Positions 58,862 to 64,000 of a DNA stretch of 64,000 bases are shown here, one piece after another (within the stretch, counting starts at the first letter, position 1; every line of letters starts with the position of its first letter). Source of the stretch: Dimargaris cristalligena (lineage: Eukaryota; Kickxellomycota; Dimargaritomycetes; Dimargaritales; Dimargaritaceae); assembly GCA_027576995.1 (NCBI GenBank), contig JANBQC010000033.1, positions 1 through 64,000 on the forward strand, in the 5' to 3' direction. A program made the position numbers and the translations under genes. The notes beneath the pieces were generated by a model that was given only the letters and a program-made list of their open reading frames with translations, made no database searches and was not told the DNA's origin.

Positions 58862-60593
58862 AGGGGAGGGGTGTTGGTGGTCGGGGGGTATCGAAGCACT
58901 CACTCTGGAGTAGAGAAGGTTTATTCGAAAAACAGAACCGGGAAAACAAGGGGAAGGAAGAAGCAAAGCCCAGTGGTCGCTCAGTGAGTGGTGCATAAGT
59001 AGAGACTACCCCGGCCAGCAACAGGGGGCGACGTCGAGTGAGGACGAAAGGGGGATGAATATTAAACCAACCCCAGTCCTCAAGTAAAACAACCCAAGTG
59101 CCAGGCGAAACCCCCCTCCTCCTTTAGTCCTCCCAGGCTACTGCCCGGGTTCAAAGGCAGGCCGGCGGGGGGCCCTCAAGTCAAATGATCCGGGGACACA
59201 ATGGTGGCCTCCTAGCGCTGGTATTTTTAGGGGTAAACAAACGCTATTTGTGCGGAGTCCAATCACCTTCCCCTGGGTATAGGTTTGTTTTGATTTACCA
59301 TCGACTCCCTGGCTCTGGGTAACTGAATGCTGCTGTCATGTCTTGGATTTGCATGGTGGCCTCGGCGGTTATTACTATCATTACGATTATTATTATCCCG
59401 GCAATGGTGCTGGCTGGGCCATACGACAAGCAGCAGGGCGGCCTGCCTTCGTTTCCGGGGCTGCTGCGCCGTTAGGACCCAAACAACCCCCAGCAGAATC
59501 ACACGAACTACAGGTGGTATATGCCGGCTATATCAACAGGGCTATTCCAGAACAAAGAAATGCCGAATGATTGCCCCAATTCATTTGATGATTAAGGCTT
59601 TGCACCAGAACCGGCTCCTAGGTAGACTTGGCTACTACTGAGACATGCCAGACCCCCATTTCGTACGGGATGGAAAGGGGGTGGTGGGTTCTATCCCTCC
59701 CCAGACGAAGTCACGCACCGGATTTATTTTTAGACGGAATCCATTGTTCAATAATCAGTATGTATATTATATACGCATACATATATCATTGCCCTTCAGA
59801 AAGGTAGATTAGGATGGTGCCCCTGGTTCGTTGGTAAGTTGGGTGGGGACGCGCTGGTATTCCACCGAGCTCTGGGGGTCGGTAGCGAACCGTCGCTGAA
59901 ACTAGCTCTATAGCATAGTAAACAACATGAATGGAGAGAGATCGCCTCCTCCACTTAGAGCCTAAGAGTCCCGCCTAGCGGATCAGGATGGGTACAAAAG
60001 CCCCACCCAATGTAAAAGAATATCCCCACGGGACCCTTGCCCCGCCAATCAGCCGACCGACACCTGAGATCACGTGCCCGTCTTTTTCCCTGCCAACACG
60101 CGACCATCACACCGGCCACCCAACGCCGTGCCGGAATGGGATCCCACTGAAAAAAAATAGCCAGTGGTGGGAAAAGTACGGAAAGGCAGTGCCCGCCCAC
60201 TCTCGCTGTATGCCATTCACAGCATCCATGCACCAGGAAAAAAAATCCACTGGGCACGCGCGTTGTATGGCGAAGAAGGGAAGGAATACACTATACTTCA
60301 CGGGTTGGAAGGCACCACCCGCAAGGAAGAGGATTAGTAGTAAAAGGACCGGCCAAGGGCCCAGCGGCCTGATCCTTGCACTCTCAGTCATCCTTGGCTT
60401 TTTCGTTTCCATCCTTTCTTTAATTCTAAAAAAACCCAAAAAACGTCGCCAGATCCACGTAATACCATTTTTAGACCCGTCTAAGAATATATTACTTGCG
60501 TGAGGCTTCCTTTCTTTATACCCAGAAAAGACCACAAATTCCCCTTCTTCTCCCTATATACCCCCCCACAAAACCCAACCGTACAAACACAAC
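58862..60593. other. Divergent intergenic region before PAB1
   Basis: Promoters of the F-box gene (-) and PAB1 (+). A 45-residue plus-strand frame at 59338-59475 (ATG) encodes a strongly hydrophobic segment (VITIITIIII) and a short polar tail; it may be a small membrane protein or chance. Two A-runs in 60427-60444 and a pyrimidine-rich, TATA-bearing stretch at 60510-60590 lie just before the PAB1 start. Confidence 0.4.
60510..60593 (+). promoter_or_regulatory. PAB1 core promoter/leader
   Basis: TTTATACCC at about 60514-60522, a CCTTCTTCTCCCTATATACCCCC tract in two parts (60543-60566), then a C/A-rich leader to ATG. The position of the transcription start is not visible. Confidence 0.35.
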
Positions 60594-62612
60594 ATGTCCA
60601 CCGAAGCCGCCACCGCTGCCCCCAGCACCTCTGTCGAGGCCCCCGCCACCCCCGTGGCTGCCCTCGCTGAGTCGTCGCCCGCTAACAACACCGCTGCCGC
60701 CCAGTCCGCGTCCCTGTACGTCGGCGAGCTCGAACCCTCCGTCACCGAGGCTGTCCTTTTCGAGCTGTTCAACATGATCGGCCCCGTCGCCAGCATCCGC
60801 GTCTGCCGTGACGCTGTCACCCGTCGCTCCCTGGGCTACGGCTACGTCAACTACCACAACCCCGAGGACTGCGAGCAGGCCATCGATACCTTTAACTACA
60901 CCGAGATTAAGGGCAAGCCTTGCCGCATCATGTGGTCGCAGCGCGACCCTGCTCTGCGCAAGAACGGCAGCGGCAACATCTTCATCAAGAACCTCGATGC
61001 CGCCATCGATAACAAGGCACTTCACGATACCTTCTCCGCCTTCGGTCGCATCCTGAGCTGCAAGGTCGCTACCGATGACGGTGTCTCCAAGGGCTACGGT
61101 TTCGTCCATTTCGAGAAGGACGAGTCCGCCACTAACGCCATCAACGCCGTCAACGGGATGCTGTTGAACGACAAGAAGGTCTACGTCGGCTACCATGTGC
61201 CCCGCCGTGAGCGCCAGTCCCGTGTGGACGAGCTCCGCGCCAAGTTCACCAACCTCTACGTCAAGAACATTGACGAGTCCGTCGACAACGCCAAGTTCCA
61301 GGAGTTGTTCGAACCCTACGGCAACATCACCTCCGCCGTCATCGCCGTCGATCAGGAAGGTAAATCCCGCGGCTTTGGCTTCGTGAACTTTGCTTCCCAC
61401 GACGAGGCCGTTAAGGCCGTCGAGGGCATGCACGAGGCCGAGGTGGAGGGCAAGAAGCTGTTCGTGTCCCGCGCCCAGAAGAAGGTCGAGCGTGAAGACG
61501 AGCTCCGTCGTCAGTACGAGCAGGCCAAGTACGAGAAGCTCAGCAAGTACCACGGCGTCAACCTGTACGTCAAGAACCTGGAAGACGATGTCGATGATGA
61601 CAAGCTGCGCCAGGAGTTCTCCGTCTACGGTGATATCACCAGCGCCAAGGTCATGCGCGATGAGAACAACAACCCCAAGGGTTTCGGGTTCGTCTGCTTC
61701 AGCACCCCTGAGGAGGCCACCAAGGCCGTGACCGAAATGAACGGCCGCATGCTGGGCAGCAAGCCCATCTACGTCGCCATTGCCCAGCGCAAGGACGCCC
61801 GCCGTCGCGAGCTGGAGGCCCAGGCCGCCCAGCGCAGCCAGCTGCGCATGCAGCCCCCCATGGGCATGCCCACCGGTGCCATCCCCGCCCCCGTGTACGG
61901 CGCCCACCCCATGTATTACAACGGTCCCCAGGCCGGCTACCCGCCCCGTGGTGGCATGCCCGGCTACCAGCAGCCCGGTATGGCTCCCCGCACCAACCGT
62001 TGGAGCTCCAATGCCCCCCAGGGTACCCAACCGGGTTTCCCCGGTGCTAATGTCCCCGGACAGTTCAACGGCGCCGTTCCCCACGCTGGCTACCCCGCTG
62101 GTCAGATGGGTCCCGGCGGTCGCCCCACCCGGGGAGGTCGTCCCGGTGCTCCCAGCGCCTCTCGCGGCGGTGCCGCCGGAGGTCGCGGTGGCTATGCCAG
62201 TGGTGCTCCCGGTCGTCAGGGCAATGCCCCCAACCGGACGGGTGCTAAGTACCAGGGTCCCCGTCACCCCGGTACCCAGACCGCCGGTCAGAACGCCACC
62301 CCCACCGCCGCTGCCGGTGGCGAGTCCGTCGAGAAGACCGAAGGCGCTGGTAGCTCTCCCGATGCTGCCACTGCTGAGCCCTCTCTGACTACCACCACCC
62401 TCGCCAACGCCCCCCCTGAAGATCAGAAGATGATGCTCGGTGAGGCCCTCTACCCTCTGATTGAAGAGCGGGAAGCTGAATTGGCCGGTAAGATCACTGG
62501 TATGCTGCTCGAGATGGATAACAGCGAACTGCTGCACCTTCTCGAAGATACCGAAGCCCGTAACGCTAAGATCGACGAGGCTTTGGCTGTCCTCCAGCAA
62601 CACCAGGCTTAG
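60594..62612 (+). CDS. PAB1: Poly(A)-binding protein
   Basis: A 672-residue, intronless protein that binds mRNA poly(A) tails, links to eIF4G and controls deadenylation. It starts at ATG 60594 (AACATGTCC). Four RRMs: about 41-116 ([14 protein letters not shown]), 129-202 ([15 protein letters not shown]), 219-296 ([15 protein letters not shown]) and 323-398 ([15 protein letters not shown]), all with intact RNP1 and RNP2 aromatic residues. A Pro/Gly/Met/Arg-rich linker (about 415-600) includes RGG-type segments. The C-terminal MLLE domain (about 604-672) keeps [11 protein letters not shown], which binds PAM2 peptides. Codon use is strongly biased to C-ending codons, as in transaldolase, pointing to high expression. 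A long open frame on the opposite strand is a by-product of that bias. Domain order and length match the family. Confidence 0.98.
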   Translation: MSTEAATAAPSTSVEAPATPVAALAESSPANNTAAAQSASLYVGELEPSVTEAVLFELFNMIGPVASIRVCRDAVTRRSLGYGYVNYHNPEDCEQAIDTFNYTEIKGKPCRIMWSQRDPALRKNGSGNIFIKNLDAAIDNKALHDTFSAFGRILSCKVATDDGVSKGYGFVHFEKDESATNAINAVNGMLLNDKKVYVGYHVPRRERQSRVDELRAKFTNLYVKNIDESVDNAKFQELFEPYGNITSAVIAVDQEGKSRGFGFVNFASHDEAVKAVEGMHEAEVEGKKLFVSRAQKKVEREDELRRQYEQAKYEKLSKYHGVNLYVKNLEDDVDDDKLRQEFSVYGDITSAKVMRDENNNPKGFGFVCFSTPEEATKAVTEMNGRMLGSKPIYVAIAQRKDARRRELEAQAAQRSQLRMQPPMGMPTGAIPAPVYGAHPMYYNGPQAGYPPRGGMPGYQQPGMAPRTNRWSSNAPQGTQPGFPGANVPGQFNGAVPHAGYPAGQMGPGGRPTRGGRPGAPSASRGGAAGGRGGYASGAPGRQGNAPNRTGAKYQGPRHPGTQTAGQNATPTAAAGGESVEKTEGAGSSPDAATAEPSLTTTTLANAPPEDQKMMLGEALYPLIEEREAELAGKITGMLLEMDNSELLHLLEDTEARNAKIDEALAVLQQHQA

Positions 62613-64000
62613 GTCCAATCCCCCCTTCATTGTTCTGATATTGTGTCCCCTCGCCCTTTTTTTAATTTTTTTTGGGGCTTCATTCTGTGGCATACACGCC
62701 CCTTCGCTAGTTTTTTTATGGCCGTTTGCATTCACTGTATCTACCTGCTTCTCCTTGCTAGGTGTTATTTTTCTGGATTGCGAGTATGGACCAGCCATAA
62801 CCTGGTCCATGTGCTTTTTTAATCCCTTTTATCCATTTTCCACAAGTATCTACTAGCCATTGTGGATTCTGTACTAGTGTGCCCGGTGTAATGTCTCCGT
62901 TTAATAAACTAGTGGAGAGCTGTTGCTCCAGAATAAATACTATTTAACTTAAATTGTAATTGTAGTTGCTACTAGATGCTTTTTGTTTCTCTTGACTAGA
63001 TTTACTTTTTAATATTTCTTGCCATTAATGGTGACGTCGATCTAACTAAATGATTTCAGGAAGTGAGCCTATATAATGTTTACCACTCATTAGTTCAATT
63101 GGGAGATATTTAGTTTACGTGTGTCTTTAAGCGTGTGGAAGTCCCACCTTTGTGTCAAGCAACTGATATCGTGGGGTTTCGAATATGATCGGGGTGGTTG
63201 GAATGGTGGTGGCTGGCCATCTGGCCCATAAGCTAAACTCCACCAAAATTTACTAGGGCTATTCCTGGAGGAAAATGCCATCAATGTTTATACCTTAAAT
63301 GTCACGAGGCTATACATTTAAACTCGCAACACAGCAGCTTGTATTCTAGGGGCCTTGCTGCTTATACGGATACTGTTGGTGAGTTGCATCGAGACCAAAC
63401 CATTCCAGCAGGAGTCTGGCACATAGCCAGCCCAAGAGCCAGGGCCCTTCGTTAAAATTGACCCCAATCGCAATTAAATTTTTCAACGCGACACAATACA
63501 GCATTTCCATTCCAATAGCCAAGCTCATATACTACCCGTATCTACTTCGTATTCATCACCCAGTGACTTAGCCCGTACGATTATATTTAATAATTACGCC
63601 TTGCTAGAACCGTTGATGAAAACGTACAGGTCCTTGCAGTATAATAAACTCACCAATAGCCATTGCGTACATCTTCTTCAGCTACTAATGTGGGCACTTG
63701 TACCGGGTGGCTATTTCCCGGATATCCCTGGAAAGTTTGTCAATGGGGACCAGATTCAACATTCCGATTTACATGTAATCCTATTTTAGGGGAACGTACA
63801 TGCATCAATCGCTGGGGTAAAAATAGTCCAATTTCACCGAAGTGGGCTGGGCCATGTCTTATTGCACTGCTTACACTGGGTTCTTGTCTATATGATATCG
63901 GAAGAACGGAAGTGGCATTCATGCCAACTTCTTAAAATCCCCTAAAATGCCAAATTACTAACGAGTATACTTCTTTGTGTGTTTATGGAAGTAGCAACCA
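62613..64000. other. 3' flank of PAB1 and unresolved minus-strand frames
   Basis: T-rich 3' flank of PAB1 with AATAAA-like AATAAAC at 62903 and GAATAAAT at 62932. On the minus strand, a protein-like stretch near 63690-63760 (LVPIDKLSRDIREI) is followed by a GTGAGT donor at about 63651. An ATG frame at 63346-63528 (60 residues) follows. These may be exons of a gene running out of view, but I could not join or name them. Confidence 0.4.

Noticed and set aside
59988..60503. 171-codon plus-strand frame before PAB1
   Set aside because: No domain. It has a hydrophobic patch only from a T-rich run, and lies in promoter DNA.
5856..62612. Ubiquitin-system gene cluster (CSN3, TOM1, F-box) as a functional unit
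   Set aside because: The genes are tens of kilobases apart, with unrelated genes between them and independent promoters; chance proximity is simpler.
60516..62810. 764-codon open frame on the minus strand across PAB1
   Set aside because: It is the mirror of a C-ending codon bias in PAB1. Its product is Gly/Val/Leu/His-rich with no domain, while the plus strand gives a complete PABP.

Overview
The window reads as a stretch of nuclear chromosome from a fungus. Genes are well separated, many are cut by short introns (GTAAG donors, TAG or CAG acceptors), and several families are fungal: a CRH-type GH16 cell-wall transglycosylase, an LCL3-type nuclease, a type I metacaspase with a Pro/Gly/Tyr/Gln-rich prodomain, and a TOM1-type HECT ligase. 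No ascomycete or basidiomycete hallmark stands out. An early-diverging lineage is possible but is only a guess. I support 17 protein genes, eight of them built from exons joined across introns with consistent reading phase. I found no convincing tRNA, rRNA, CRISPR array or autonomous transposon.

Layout. 1-10.2 kb: a secreted Cys-rich protein with a GPI-type tail (+), then on the minus strand a small three-exon ATP synthase subunit e, COP9 signalosome subunit 3 and the GPI-lipid remodelling factor PER1. 10.2-25.8 kb: three plus-strand genes (polyQ bHLH factor, transaldolase, STK16/ENV7-like kinase) separated by long gene-poor stretches. 25.8-35.5 kb: LCL3 nuclease (-) divergent from DPM2 (+), then Sec61 beta, a GIR2/RWDD1-like RWD protein and a secreted double-psi beta-barrel protein (all -). 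35.6-48.2 kb: a giant TOM1/HUWE1-type HECT ubiquitin ligase (-), with 12.4 kb of its coding sequence in one exon. 49-58.9 kb: CRH transglycosylase, metacaspase and an F-box protein carrying part of a Sec7 domain (all -). 60.6-62.6 kb: poly(A)-binding protein (+).

How the genes fit together. Several act on the secretory route and cell surface: Sec61 beta (translocation), DPM2 (dolichol-phosphate mannose for GPI and glycans), PER1 (GPI remodelling), a GPI-type surface protein, a CRH wall cross-linker and a secreted DPBB protein. A second group belongs to ubiquitin control: CSN3 (cullin deneddylation), the F-box/Sec7 protein (SCF adaptor) and TOM1. PAB1 and the GIR2-like protein belong to translation. 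They are not an operon, and the neighbourhood is probably incidental.

The least explained signals are: (i) a 128-129 bp (about 145 bp with outer arms) dispersed element in three copies with terminal inverted repeats that drift but stay paired; (ii) the F-box/Sec7 protein, where the Sec7 catalytic glutamate position holds threonine; (iii) a Sec61 beta gene whose start codon is cut off by an intron and followed by a 29-nt microexon; (iv) an RWD gene whose frame is restored only by an AT-AC style intron.
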